Notes: generated by a model not told the origin, from the letters alone. A stretch of DNA of 64,000 nt from Pseudomonadota bacterium (GCA_013112535.1 JABFGI010000002.1:602114-666113), one strand, 5' to 3'; numbered from the stretch's first letter, positions 28,870 through 38,002 are shown. Program-made: numbers and translations.

Positions 28870-29793
28870 TTAATTCTCGGCTCTAACGCACTCATATTGA
28901 ACTGCCGCATCCGGATCTGTATTTGGCTCGCCACCGAAACAAATTGTTCCGCTTCCACTTAACATTCTTTCTTCACGATGCAATCGAACATAGTCATCAC
29001 CTTGATGAATAAGTCCTGTACCATTTGTACTCATATCAGAAAGATGGAAACGACCATGTCGATAAAATATTTCACCATGATGTCGCGAAGTGTAGACACC
29101 ATGTATCACCAGATCGTTATCATCACCACTACCAATGTGACAATGGGTTTTGTTATGATCCATTTCAAATTCCTGATCTTTATATCGAAGAATCAATGCA
29201 CGATGTTCAAACCCACCGGTTATATCATGCTCGGAACCACCAACAACAACTGTTGCATCACTATCTTCGTCATCCCAGGGTAATGCATAAACATCGAATT
29301 CTCCGCTACCATCTTCAGCTTCGATACGATCAATAAATTTTGCAGTACATTTAATGATAGCCGGTAATTCATCTATGCTTTTTTGCGTCGTTAGAATTTC
29401 ATCCCGCTTTGCCATACCGATTACTTGCTGCGCTAACAAAGGTGCTTCACCGATAATATCGTCGTCACGAAAAATTCCTGTGCCATAATGCCAACCGATT
29501 TTGATATGCACTTCACCAGATTGAAAACGTCCCATTTCACTCGCATCGCGCAATTCCTGATTCATCTGTATCGCAGCTTCAGCAGCTTTTTGTGGACGGT
29601 AAAATGAACACATAATTTCATCGCCAATCGTCTTTATTTTTTTCCCTTCATTCTGCTCAACGACATCAGAGAGAATTTCGATACAAGTGTGGATATCGGC
29701 GCAAGCTATTGTATCTCCAAACTTTTCATAAAGACGGGTACTGCCAGAAACATCAGCGTAAAGAACAACAATCCTCAACTGGGTATGACTCAT
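28870..29793 (-). CDS. Class III nucleotidyl cyclase - FHA protein
   Basis: A 307-residue soluble protein. Residues ~6-170 are a class III cyclase: VLYADVSGSTRLYEKFGD (metal Asp), IKTIGDEIMCSF (second Asp). Residues ~200-300 are an FHA domain: CHIGSGDDNDLVI, TSRHHGEIFY and LSDMSTNGTGL, with the Arg/Ser/Asn pThr-binding residues. It makes cAMP or cGMP if active; substrate-specifying residues were not checked. FHA partners are phosphothreonine proteins, and a Ser/Thr kinase lies 5 kb away. A regulatory link is inference. Confidence 0.88.
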   Translation of the reverse strand: MSHTQLRIVVLYADVSGSTRLYEKFGDTIACADIHTCIEILSDVVEQNEGKKIKTIGDEIMCSFYRPQKAAEAAIQMNQELRDASEMGRFQSGEVHIKIGWHYGTGIFRDDDIIGEAPLLAQQVIGMAKRDEILTTQKSIDELPAIIKCTAKFIDRIEAEDGSGEFDVYALPWDDEDSDATVVVGGSEHDITGGFEHRALILRYKDQEFEMDHNKTHCHIGSGDDNDLVIHGVYTSRHHGEIFYRHGRFHLSDMSTNGTGLIHQGDDYVRLHREERMLSGSGTICFGGEPNTDPDAAVQYECVRAEN

Positions 29794-29999
29794 AAATCCC
29801 CCTGCTACGTCATCTCAAAACTATCACCTCGAATCATAACGTGACACAGGAAATAAACTTTGTTCTCGATCAAAAACCAGTCGCTTTTTTGATACACAAT
29901 AATATACGTGTATCTAACTATTTGTTTGTTGTTAGTACAGGGTAAAACCAGAAATATTTATCAATATTAAGTTAAAGGGATATAAAGCAGATCATTAAA

Positions 30000-30027
30000 T
30001 TGACATTAATGAAATAAAAGCTATATC
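30000..30027 (+). promoter_or_regulatory. Likely promoter of the 51-residue Cys protein
   Basis: TTGACA at 30000-30005 and TATATC at 30022-30027 with a 16-base spacer, about 35 bases before the ORF. The start codon has GGAGG six bases upstream. A good sigma-70 candidate by inspection. Confidence 0.5.
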
Positions 30028-30060
30028 TTAACTGTAGCAACATTAAACATGGAGGCAGCT

Positions 30061-30216
30061 ATGGCCATATGTCCAATAGCAAATTCAGTAGGTTGTGAAC
30101 AATGCACTATCGTTAAGGTTTGTTTTCTGAAAAGCGTACTCGGTAATTACGATGACGAACGATCAGGGCAAGAGCCTGAAGAATCGAAACCGACTACGCC
30201 CGAACCATTTGACTGA
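30061..30216 (+). CDS. Small four-cysteine protein (51 aa)
   Basis: A 51-residue protein with strong ribosome binding site GGAGG and a likely promoter upstream. The cysteines are at residues 4, 12, 15 and 21 (MAICPIANSVGCEQCTIVKV, CFLKS), a C-x7-C-x2-C-x5-C spacing, with a conserved-looking KSVLGNYDDE tail then a Pro/Glu-rich end. The arrangement could hold zinc or an iron-sulfur cluster. I recall similar short unnamed proteins in sulfur-oxidising and related gammaproteobacteria, but cannot name the family. It ends eight bases before the convergent DUF1840 gene. Confidence 0.75.
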   Translation: MAICPIANSVGCEQCTIVKVCFLKSVLGNYDDERSGQEPEESKPTTPEPFD

Positions 30217-30223
30217 AGCAGCG

Positions 30224-30538
30224 TTATTTATTCTGATACCACATAATAGCCTGATTTTCTTTTGCAGCTGCCTTTAACATTTCGACTAATGGAAATGCAC
30301 GGCCAGACATGCTCACTTCGGTTTCTTCTTCGTCGTCTTCATTATCGGTTTTATTAAGTTCTTCGGGCGAATCAGCTTCCAGCGCTTTTTTTAAGTGTTC
30401 CAATGCTTGCGGAACATCTTTCGCCGCTATTGCACTCGGTATCGTACCACTATGTCCCATCATCTTGATCAGTGATTCAGCAATATCAGCAAACATCGTA
30501 ACATCTGTATGTGCATTCGATTCAAATGTTATTAACAT
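30224..30538 (-). CDS. DUF1840 protein
   Basis: A 104-residue protein matching DUF1840: MLITFESNAHTDVTMFADIAESLIKMMGHSG at the start and a C-terminal FPLVEMLKAAAKEN helix, joined by an acidic linker rich in D and E. The family has no known function and is common in beta- and gammaproteobacteria. A second gene on the same strand lies 35 bases upstream; they may share a transcript. Confidence 0.85.
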   Translation of the reverse strand: MLITFESNAHTDVTMFADIAESLIKMMGHSGTIPSAIAAKDVPQALEHLKKALEADSPEELNKTDNEDDEEETEVSMSGRAFPLVEMLKAAAKENQAIMWYQNK

Positions 30539-30573
30539 AATATTGTGGTCTCCTGTTATTAATTATTATTAAA

Positions 30574-30984
30574 CTACGCAGCAATCATAGTAGCCAATTT
30601 ATCTTCGATTACGTCGCATGACTTAGTTGTAATATCTTCAGCTAATTCACCAGCAACTAACTGCCTTATATTTTCGGGTAAGGCTGCGCATAATGCTTTA
30701 GTCACATCAGCTGGTGCTGCAATAATCAGGCGATTGAACAATCTTTTTTCATATTGTTCTGTCAGGAAATCTGCCTGCAACTGAATAAAATCAATCTTCC
30801 CAGCCTTGACAGAACCAGATACTGAAAATTCGGGTTTACTATTAACCATTTTATAGCAAAGTGCCGCTAAATCTTCATGCTTGTCTGCGTCTAATACTGA
30901 CAGCTTCTTATTTTCGCCATTATTCACCATTATCTTGATATATCTACCGTCACATAAAACAGCCCATGTTGTTACATCACTCAT
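30574..30984 (-). CDS. Host attachment family protein
   Basis: A 136-residue protein that fits the host-attachment family (PF10116 type), whose members have an eRF1-domain-2-like fold: TTWAVLCDGRYIKIM at the start, QADFLTEQYEKRLFNRLIIAAPADV in the middle, and LVAGELAEDITTKS. Its first member was linked to plant attachment in Agrobacterium, but the molecular role is unclear. It is probably soluble since no signal peptide is seen. It is upstream of DUF1840 on the same strand. Confidence 0.8.
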   Translation of the reverse strand: MSDVTTWAVLCDGRYIKIMVNNGENKKLSVLDADKHEDLAALCYKMVNSKPEFSVSGSVKAGKIDFIQLQADFLTEQYEKRLFNRLIIAAPADVTKALCAALPENIRQLVAGELAEDITTKSCDVIEDKLATMIAA

Positions 30985-31236
30985 TATATTGTGTACCTTA
31001 TTTATTTATTTTTTTTCAATAGTTTAGGAGGTAATTCCAGTTTTAAAATTCTGTCAGTTAACAATTATAGTATAGCAGCAAGCAGACATTTCGGAAGTTA
31101 CTCCAAATTAGCGGGTAGTATTGGAAAACATGAAACTTGAAGCCGATTTCTGCGAATGCGCAAAATCTAAACTGTACTTAAATGAAGATATTTCCGGGCT
31201 ACTAAGCGACAAAATATTTGCTTACCATACTTTTAT

Positions 31237-31842
31237 TTAATCTTTTTGTATAAGTGTAAAAGCGCCTCGAATATCACCGGTTTTAAAGCCTGTTGCCTTA
31301 TCGTTTGGATAATATTCTGTCAACGTTGTCTTAACAGATTCAGACAATGCTTCGCCATGACAAGCCAGACATAATCCTTTGGTCGGGATCGCTTTCATAT
31401 ATCTAAAGCCTTTTTCTGTTTCTTCAAAATATTCAAGCGTCGCTATATCTTCGCCTTGCAGCTTCCGTTGTTCAAATTGTTGAAGAACAGCTTGTTCCCA
31501 CGCATCCGCCTCGTTATTCGGGTTACGTATTTTTAATGAAGTGCGACCGATGCGTAATTTATGTTGTTCGGAAAGTTCGCCTGCTATTTGAGGCGCTTCA
31601 ATATTACAAACCTTTATTGCCTTAACAGGACCGCCTTCTTCCAATGCTTGCTTTAGTTCCTTGACTAGTTTACCAGCAAACGTTTTGACTGTAGCTCTTG
31701 ATTTGTTAACGCGCAGATCAACTTCTGTTGCTGTTTCAGATGATGCTGAAAAAGAAGTTAACAAACAGAACAACACACCATAAATTGGATAAACAGCAAC
31801 GTTTCTTATGAAATTTTTAACCTGAGCTTTTTTCAAAAACAT
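31237..31842 (-). CDS. DUF3365 periplasmic haem c protein
   Basis: A 201-residue protein with a signal-like segment after a basic start (NVAVYPIYGVLFCLLTSFSASS). The C-terminal half is a Tll0287-like/DUF3365 domain with one haem c motif CLACHG within KAIPTKGLCLACHGEALS, and the common ending TGDIRGAFTLI. Such domains sense redox or gas through the haem, often as the input part of signalling proteins; here the domain stands alone. It follows DUF2058 by 25 bases and may be the last gene of a minus-strand run beginning near 34.4 kb. Confidence 0.85.
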   Translation of the reverse strand: MFLKKAQVKNFIRNVAVYPIYGVLFCLLTSFSASSETATEVDLRVNKSRATVKTFAGKLVKELKQALEEGGPVKAIKVCNIEAPQIAGELSEQHKLRIGRTSLKIRNPNNEADAWEQAVLQQFEQRKLQGEDIATLEYFEETEKGFRYMKAIPTKGLCLACHGEALSESVKTTLTEYYPNDKATGFKTGDIRGAFTLIQKD

Positions 31843-31867
31843 AATTTGAACTCCAAATCCTGCGCGA

Positions 31868-32410
31868 TTACCAGATTAAATCATCGGGTATTTTATAATC
31901 CGCATATGGATCTTCATCGTTAACTGATTCGACAACATCTTCATTATTAATAACGCACTGGGCATCACGTTGTTCTATTTTCTCCGCAACAGCTTTAGGC
32001 ACCAACTCATAGCCCTCTCCGAATCTGACAATAGACAATTTACCTGAACTAAGGTGTTTATGAATCAGCTCTGAAACAAACATACGTTTAACGACATTAT
32101 CATCAGTAAAATTAAAAATAACCTCACCATCACAATCGTCAACCCGGTTTGTTTCGATCAACTGTATTATCTGTGCAGCGATTGCCTTGCGCTCGGTTTC
32201 TTCTTTCTTTTTGAGATTTATCTGTCGATCACGTTCTACTTTTTCCAATTGGGCTTTTTGCGCCAACAGCTTTGCTTCATCTAATGGATCAGTCGAACCT
32301 TTCTTCGACTTCTTCTTTTTATTTTTATATTGTTCCTGCCTGGCTTTATGCGCTTTGGTTTTATCAACCAGACCGGCCTTCTTCATTTGATCAATTAATG
32401 AATTACCCAT
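31868..32410 (-). CDS. DUF2058 (YaiL-like) nucleoprotein
   Basis: A 180-residue, very charged soluble protein matching DUF2058: NSLIDQMKKAGLVDKTKAHK, a coiled-coil stretch of K/E/Q in the middle, and a C-terminal RFGEGYELVPKAVAEKIEQRD domain. E. coli YaiL is a nucleoid- or polynucleotide-associated protein of unknown role. It lies 12 bases after the DUF4870 gene and before DUF3365, all on one strand. Confidence 0.88.
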   Translation of the reverse strand: MGNSLIDQMKKAGLVDKTKAHKARQEQYKNKKKKSKKGSTDPLDEAKLLAQKAQLEKVERDRQINLKKKEETERKAIAAQIIQLIETNRVDDCDGEVIFNFTDDNVVKRMFVSELIHKHLSSGKLSIVRFGEGYELVPKAVAEKIEQRDAQCVINNEDVVESVNDEDPYADYKIPDDLIW

Positions 32411-32422
32411 GTTTATTCCAGT

Positions 32423-33454
32423 TTAAGATTTAATAAAACGAATAATCATAGGGTGACGATAGTCGATTCCACGAGACATTTGTACGGCACCAATAATAAT
32501 AAAAATAAAATGGAACATCATAACAAAAAAAATTAACACCATACCTATAATAACAAACATCAGAATAAAACAGATAATGTAGTAAAGCGCCATGCTCAGT
32601 TGGAAATTAACCGATTCTCGCCCCATCCTGTCTACATATGGATCTTTATCCTTCCATATCTGCCATAAAATAACAGGAACAATAATACTTCCGAAAGGAA
32701 TAATATAACCGGAGAAAGCAGACAGCTGAATAAACATCGCCTGCTGGTTAGCATCCAGACTACCTTGCCTCGTGCCACTTACAGCATTTGGTTGTGATAT
32801 CTGCAATTGATTACTCTCTTTAGTTGCGTTTGTTACGACAAAGATAAATCCGATTAATGCCATAATAATACCGATAACAAGCATTGTAATACCAGCGACT
32901 ACATACCAGATATTATCAATCATCCCTTCGTACAAATGTAATTCTAACGAGGGTGCAGTTGCTTCATAAGTCGAATCAGGACCAACTTCAATTTCAATAT
33001 TAAGCTTACCATCGGCAGGAACCGTAAATTTATCAAAACGGGTCGTCGCAGTCAGCGTACCGCCTGTGCTGGTCGTATCTTCATTTCTTTTTGATAGCGA
33101 GCCCCCATTTTTCCAGGCTAAAGCAGCATTCTCTTTAATCAGGGTATTACCATTAACGTCACTAATACTGTAATTAACAGGAAATTTAAAACGGGCAATA
33201 AAGTCGTCAGAAAAATCATCCGGATCTTCTTGCACTGAATTAGTCATAACATGTGCTTCAATAGCAAGTCGTGCCAGAGATCCCGGAGTAGAATGAAAGG
33301 TTACCTGGTTAGCTGTCCCGACATCACCAAGAGAGTGACTTTGAGATGAGTCTACGACAGCTTCATAATAAAGAGCATAACCAAAAGGCGCACAACTGCC
33401 TAATAACAGAAGCATTCCAATAAGTAGCAAGACAATTGAAGTCGTTCGACCCAT
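32423..33454 (-). CDS. DUF4870 / Tic20-like membrane protein
   Basis: A 343-residue membrane protein. It opens with a hydrophobic segment with a possible lipobox (LLLLGSC), then a beta-rich external domain (about residues 40-175), a TM at ~180-205, and a C-terminal DUF4870/Tic20-like unit with three TM segments (FGSIIVPVILWQIWKDKDPY, YYIICFILMFVII and a last one). The C-terminal unit is a common small membrane module of unknown role; the N-terminal domain is not recognised. It is in a run with the DUF2058 and 308-aa genes. Confidence 0.72.
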   Translation of the reverse strand: MGRTTSIVLLLIGMLLLLGSCAPFGYALYYEAVVDSSQSHSLGDVGTANQVTFHSTPGSLARLAIEAHVMTNSVQEDPDDFSDDFIARFKFPVNYSISDVNGNTLIKENAALAWKNGGSLSKRNEDTTSTGGTLTATTRFDKFTVPADGKLNIEIEVGPDSTYEATAPSLELHLYEGMIDNIWYVVAGITMLVIGIIMALIGFIFVVTNATKESNQLQISQPNAVSGTRQGSLDANQQAMFIQLSAFSGYIIPFGSIIVPVILWQIWKDKDPYVDRMGRESVNFQLSMALYYIICFILMFVIIGMVLIFFVMMFHFIFIIIGAVQMSRGIDYRHPMIIRFIKS

Positions 33455-33487
33455 ATCTATTAACCTAATGCGTTATTAAAAATTCAG

Positions 33488-34399
33488 CTAATCCTCTTTA
33501 GCAACAAAGTCGTTACATCGTTGCGTAAAATCTTTAACACTATTCGGGATCGGTACGCGTAAGGTTGCCAGTTTGACCAGCAATTCACCACCTTCTTTAA
33601 TCAGGCGATACGCATCCAGAGAAAGGGGATAACCTGTATCACTTTTTTTAACGGCCAATTCAAGCATACAGTCTTCATAATTTTCTTTAGCCGCAATATA
33701 ACGTGGCCAGACATCAAAGATAACCGGATCATTACGAATTGTTTCGCAGGCTTGCTTGGTTGTTTCGGAAAGCTCTGACAATTTAACTTTGATATTATCA
33801 AACTTCTTGAATTCGCAGATAACACGACGCGAGGCATCAGTAACCTGATCAATCTCTGACATGGCCTGTGCAATCTTGATATATCGCGTCTTGAAGAACT
33901 CTTCAATCGGCATAGTGAACACCTTGAACGGTTCACCCCATAGTTCGTCTATACCTTCACCACCATCGCCAAGTTTAATATTCTTACCAAGATCAAGTGC
34001 TTCCATGAAACAACGACCACATTCACGTAATAATTCATTACTGCTTTCAATCTTGACGCCGGCTTCTTCCAATTCCACAATTACCGTCAAAATATGGCGA
34101 CCACGATTCAATAAAGAACCTGCCAGCATCGCTCCTTTCACCCGTTTTCTAGCCGGGTTGTCCTCGGCTTCATAAATAGCCCTGACCTGATCCAGACGAT
34201 TACTCGGCGTATTGATACCGGGCTCAACATGATGAAAAACACGACGCGTTAACATGTCAATCATCACTTTCTTGTCAGCAAAACTATCCTTATTCAAATG
34301 ATAACTACGGATCCAGTAACCGTCGTAAAACACGCATGGCTTACCATCGATCTCGCGCTCAGTGCCGTTTGGAGGAACTTCTTTCAAAACAGAACTCAT
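33488..34399 (-). CDS. Hypothetical soluble protein
   Basis: A 303-residue protein from MSSVLKEVPPNG, chosen because GAGAGAG lies six bases before this ATG; a GTG start five codons earlier gives poorer spacing. No family is recognised. It is mostly helical, with CFMEALDLGKNIKL, a Gly/Glu loop and several charged helices. It is upstream of the DUF4870 gene in the same direction, so it may support the same unknown process. A hairpin (CACGCT / AGCGTG) lies just upstream of the ORF at 34412-34431. Confidence 0.6.
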   Translation of the reverse strand: MSSVLKEVPPNGTEREIDGKPCVFYDGYWIRSYHLNKDSFADKKVMIDMLTRRVFHHVEPGINTPSNRLDQVRAIYEAEDNPARKRVKGAMLAGSLLNRGRHILTVIVELEEAGVKIESSNELLRECGRCFMEALDLGKNIKLGDGGEGIDELWGEPFKVFTMPIEEFFKTRYIKIAQAMSEIDQVTDASRRVICEFKKFDNIKVKLSELSETTKQACETIRNDPVIFDVWPRYIAAKENYEDCMLELAVKKSDTGYPLSLDAYRLIKEGGELLVKLATLRVPIPNSVKDFTQRCNDFVAKED

Positions 34400-34594
34400 T
34401 GATATCTCTCTCACGCTAAAAAAAAAGCGTGCTCATTGTAACGCTATTGTCACAATGTGCCAGACCTTTATAGTTAAAATCCATAATAAACAGACATCTG
34501 ATATCGCTATTTAAAGCATTTAAACAGGTAATAAAAATCCTGCTTGCATACTTTTAAAAGGAAATAGAACGTTACTATCAATGATTAACCCTTG

Positions 34595-35695
34595 TTAACG
34601 CCGTTGCGGTACACAAACAAAATCTGAACGCATAGTTCGACAAGTACCGCGCATCGAGCCACGTGGCGTATTAACCGAACAGGAAGAGCCTTCACGTTTA
34701 TTTTCACAGGCATTTAAGGCTTCCTGAGGTGGACCACCTGAAGGACCTCCCGGCGGTCCAGAACGTTGATTTTGTGATCTCCTATCGCCACCGCCAGGAC
34801 CATTAGCACCCGGGCCTTTTTGAAAGGAACTATCACCACTTCCCTTCCAGCAACGTGGAATCATCGGAAAGCCATCAGTAATCACATAATAATATGTTCC
34901 TTCAGAATGTTCAGGCGTAACACCTGTACGACCATTACATTGATCCAGATCACCGAGACCATCGACATATTCATAATCCTTGCTGTAGGTACCATCATAA
35001 GTCCCACCTGGCCCGCCGGAACGACTACCCGATTTAACACGATAACTGGAACGTAGCTTTACGATCTCGCTATTCGGATCAGCAGCATCGCTATAACCAT
35101 AATGACTATAAACAGGAAAACCATCGGCCGCATAACCAATCAAGACCGGCTTACTTTTATAATTTGAGCGATTTAATATCCCAAGCGGGAGACTGTGATA
35201 ATGATAAGCGCCATTCGGTTGTACATGCGCATTACTACTATCAAGCCCCAGATTCAGACCGCCAGTCAGGGCTTCAATATTCCAGTCAGAAGAACGATCA
35301 TTATTCCAGTATTCTGCTGTCGCCGGATCAAACGGCACACCATTGATTGCTACACCAAAAGCAGCATGACCAATTGACATTGGCGACGATCGTTTACGCG
35401 GTTTTAATGGCACACGGAAATTGTAATCCTGTGCTTTAATCGAATGCGGGTTGCCTGAATTCGGAAATCGTCCGGTTGCATGATCCGCCAGACCATCACT
35501 CTCGATATAACGATACCCTCCTTGCTCATCGATACGAATTGACGCCTTTGCTGTCACGCTACTGAAAAAATACTCAAGAAAAGTAATCGGTCTTTTTTCA
35601 TCAGCCTGAATATCTTCTGTTCCATACTCACCATGAGCAAAGACATAAGTAGAAAGCAGACTGAAACAAAAAAGAATGTGCATTCGGTTTTTCAT
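34595..35695 (-). CDS. Secreted YHYH-domain protein
   Basis: A 366-residue protein from MKNRMHILFCFSLLSTYVFA, a good signal peptide; a longer frame upstream lacks sense. The central region carries the YHYH signature in PNGAYHYHSLPLGI, preceded by NAHVQPNG, and continues with HYGYSDAADP, the YHYH family pattern, a predicted beta-rich secreted fold. The C-terminal ~70 residues are Gly/Pro-rich linker plus a Cys-containing tail (ACENKREGSSCSVN, GTCRTMRSDFVCVPQRR). YHYH proteins are secreted but uncharacterised. Tail cysteines suggest disulfides. Confidence 0.85.
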   Translation of the reverse strand: MKNRMHILFCFSLLSTYVFAHGEYGTEDIQADEKRPITFLEYFFSSVTAKASIRIDEQGGYRYIESDGLADHATGRFPNSGNPHSIKAQDYNFRVPLKPRKRSSPMSIGHAAFGVAINGVPFDPATAEYWNNDRSSDWNIEALTGGLNLGLDSSNAHVQPNGAYHYHSLPLGILNRSNYKSKPVLIGYAADGFPVYSHYGYSDAADPNSEIVKLRSSYRVKSGSRSGGPGGTYDGTYSKDYEYVDGLGDLDQCNGRTGVTPEHSEGTYYYVITDGFPMIPRCWKGSGDSSFQKGPGANGPGGGDRRSQNQRSGPPGGPSGGPPQEALNACENKREGSSCSVNTPRGSMRGTCRTMRSDFVCVPQRR

Positions 35696-35773
35696 GGCTG
35701 TTAACATCCTGGCTAGAAAGCATTGTGTGCTTTTAAAGTAATGATAGATTATATATTGAGTCATAAAAAGTTA

Positions 35774-36517
35774 TCACACTTCCAATATCAAGCCTGCCTG
35801 AAAATCCTTATTCAGTTCATACCCAACATATCCTCCAGGGTTACAAACAACTCTTGTTCCATTTATTTCATAATCATATGAATCATGAGTATGACCGTGA
35901 ATCCACAGATCGACTCGTTCCTTACTTATCAAGTCATCCAAATGACTTGCATATGCCGGAGATGATAAGTTCTTTTTAAATCTTGCTGGAACTGATTTAG
36001 ATGATGGCAGGTGATGCGTCACAACCACTGTTTCTCCATAAAATGGAATAGACAACATACCTTCCAGCCAGTCGCGACTTTGTTCATGTAATCTTATTGA
36101 ATCATCAGGACTAAATCGCCTCCCAGTATTTTTAATCACTTCAAAATCAGCCATATTTTTCTTCGCATTTTGTACAGAAAAATATTGTTCTGTCAGTCCA
36201 AACAATAAAAAGTCCGTCCATAAAGTACAGCCTAGAAACCTGACATCTCCAATCTCAACAGCATCATTGTTTAATACATGAATATTCCCTGGAGCAGATT
36301 CTTTTATATTATTAACTATATCAATGTCATGATTATAAAATTCATGATTACCCAATACATAGATTACAGGTTGGCTTATTTCCTGATTTTCTATCCACTT
36401 TAAACCATCAATACCAACGCCGATATCTCCAGCAAAGACGACTGCATCAGCGTCGGTCTCCGCCACAAAGAACTCACCAAACTCAATATGTAAATCACTT
36501 AAAACCTGTATTCTCAT
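35774..36517 (-). CDS. Calcineurin-like metallophosphoesterase
   Basis: A 247-residue soluble protein with all metallophosphoesterase motifs: VLSDLHIEFG (D-x-H), VFAGDIG (GD-x-x), YVLGNHEFY (GNHE), VVTHHLPSS and IHGHTHDSYDY (GHxH). It hydrolyses a phosphodiester or monoester with a dinuclear metal site. No partner was identified. A 57-residue gene follows upstream on the same strand. Confidence 0.93.
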   Translation of the reverse strand: MRIQVLSDLHIEFGEFFVAETDADAVVFAGDIGVGIDGLKWIENQEISQPVIYVLGNHEFYNHDIDIVNNIKESAPGNIHVLNNDAVEIGDVRFLGCTLWTDFLLFGLTEQYFSVQNAKKNMADFEVIKNTGRRFSPDDSIRLHEQSRDWLEGMLSIPFYGETVVVTHHLPSSKSVPARFKKNLSSPAYASHLDDLISKERVDLWIHGHTHDSYDYEINGTRVVCNPGGYVGYELNKDFQAGLILEV

Positions 36518-36562
36518 TTAATCATCCTTGAAATATAAATGTTATTTACAAATCACTTACAT

Positions 36563-36736
36563 TCAGGGAAGAGCAAGTAAAACCGCCATCTCTTTTGTCA
36601 GTTTTTTGATTTCTTCAGCATGAAAACTGTTGAGTACGTATTTCGCCGGGATTTTACTATCCTCTTCCATCTGCACTGCAATCGCTTCCAGATGTCCTGT
36701 TATTTCCAACAGTCGACGCCGGGTTGTCTTATCCAT
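36563..36736 (-). CDS. Small helical protein (57 aa)
   Basis: A 57-residue frame (MDKTTRRRLLEITGHLEAIA to LTKEMAVLLALP) with AAGGAA before its ATG, 45 bases upstream of the phosphoesterase gene. It is predicted to be two helices. No family was recognised. The ribosome binding site and helical composition favour a real gene. Confidence 0.6.
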   Translation of the reverse strand: MDKTTRRRLLEITGHLEAIAVQMEEDSKIPAKYVLNSFHAEEIKKLTKEMAVLLALP

Positions 36737-36842
36737 AGACGTAATTCCTTTTAATTATAACCAAACTAATACCGCAATATATTGCGTGGCATTTTCAGGC
36801 ATCCTGCCATAAATTGCGGGTGCACTCAAGAGAAAATACGTA

Positions 36843-37085
36843 ATGACTAAACAGATTAAATACGCTGCAGATTTCGAACGATTTGCACGTAAAGTCCAAA
36901 AGAACATAAAAAGATTACGCAAGGAAAAAGGATTATCCCAGGAAGATTTAATGGACTACGACATATCATTAAGAACTATTCAACGCATCGAACAGGAAAA
37001 AGAACCTGTTAACATTACTTTATTAACACTAAAAAGACTTTCAAAAGCCTTTAAAATAAAAACCAGCGATTTACTTGATGTCTAA
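36843..37085 (+). CDS. XRE-family transcription regulator
   Basis: An 80-residue Cro/CI-type helix-turn-helix protein: KNIKRLRKEKGLSQEDLM, followed by SLRTIQRIEQEKEPVN and a final leucine-rich helix. It is the first gene of the accessory island and is the only regulator here on the plus strand. Its target is not visible. The ribosome binding site is a weak AGAGAAAA. Confidence 0.85.
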   Translation: MTKQIKYAADFERFARKVQKNIKRLRKEKGLSQEDLMDYDISLRTIQRIEQEKEPVNITLLTLKRLSKAFKIKTSDLLDV

Positions 37086-37179
37086 GCTCTCAACGAGCAC
37101 GAACCTGGCTACTTTCTCTAACTCTCGATTGTTTTAGTCCATTTTTAATATCAATAGAAACTGTTCATTAGCCTGTTTT

Positions 37180-37557
37180 TTAGTCTGCTATTTCGTCTTT
37201 TGACGGTTCCGGCTCCTCCACTATTGTGCCTACAATCGTATGTATCGACTCTTCCAGAACTGAAGCAGCATCACGTATCTGTAAAGCAATTTTACTGTAA
37301 TCGTCTTTCGTCTGTTCAAATGTAGTATCTTGTAATAACAAATTTACAAGGCAATAAAGGCGGCCTATCTGGCCGGATGCGGCGGCACGTAAAGCACGTA
37401 ATTCGGCACACTTAAGCTCAGCTTGCACCGATGTATTTTCAGTATAGTCATCAGTCTCTTCCGCAATGTAACTTTTTATGGCGCGTGAAGCATCAAAAAA
37501 AGGATAGACTGTATTTTCAGACACCACAGGTGATGTCATAGCATTAACTTCATTCAT
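37180..37557 (-). CDS. Hypothetical helical protein next to MqsA-like gene
   Basis: A 125-residue protein from MNEVNAMTSPV, with AAGGAG just upstream. It looks helical: LKCAELRALRAAASGQIGRL and then DYSKIALQIRDAASVLEESI, with an acidic end. It lies 28 bases downstream of the MqsA-like antitoxin and in the same direction, where a toxin would be expected, but no RNase or other toxin motif is seen. It could be a new partner or an unrelated neighbour. Confidence 0.6.
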   Translation of the reverse strand: MNEVNAMTSPVVSENTVYPFFDASRAIKSYIAEETDDYTENTSVQAELKCAELRALRAAASGQIGRLYCLVNLLLQDTTFEQTKDDYSKIALQIRDAASVLEESIHTIVGTIVEEPEPSKDEIAD

Positions 37558-37585
37558 ACCAAACTCCTTTATCATTATTATTAGT

Positions 37586-38002
37586 TTATCTGTTCTTAAA
37601 TCTGTAAATCATTGCTAGACGCAAAGACTTCTCATGGGCTTCGCTTTGAAGCGGCCCATTTTCGTATCGATTTAATGTTGCACCACCCCAGCTTAAGATT
37701 TGACCTAATTCTTTCTGAGTTAAGCCATAATGTTTACGCCATTCTATTATCTCTGCTGGCTGCAACATGTCATGACGACAACGATATTTTTTATACGCAA
37801 CTTCAAGTGCATCATAATCACGTGTATTTTCAAACGAGACACCACACTCAGTACACTTAAAGTACTCAACATCAACTTCAATATTTTCATTACGAACAGC
37901 AATAGATTCTTTTGTTTTAATTTCTAATACGTCAGTTTCTTTTTCGCAATTTGGACAAATGCGTTTCATAACTTCTATACCAGGATAACTCAGTGTTAAC
38001 AT
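37586..38002 (-). CDS. mqsA: MqsA-like antitoxin (zinc finger + HTH)
   Basis: A 138-residue protein. The N-terminal YgiT-type zinc finger is CPNCEKETD ... CTECGVSFEN (two CxxC pairs), and the C-terminal HTH is YGLTQKELGQILSWGGATLNRYEN, the MqsA-family DNA-binding helix. The start at MLTLSYPG is preferred because AGAGGAAG lies before that ATG. MqsA normally partners the MqsR ribonuclease, but no MqsR is seen; the adjacent 125-residue gene is the only candidate partner. Confidence 0.85.
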   Translation of the reverse strand: MLTLSYPGIEVMKRICPNCEKETDVLEIKTKESIAVRNENIEVDVEYFKCTECGVSFENTRDYDALEVAYKKYRCRHDMLQPAEIIEWRKHYGLTQKELGQILSWGGATLNRYENGPLQSEAHEKSLRLAMIYRFKNR

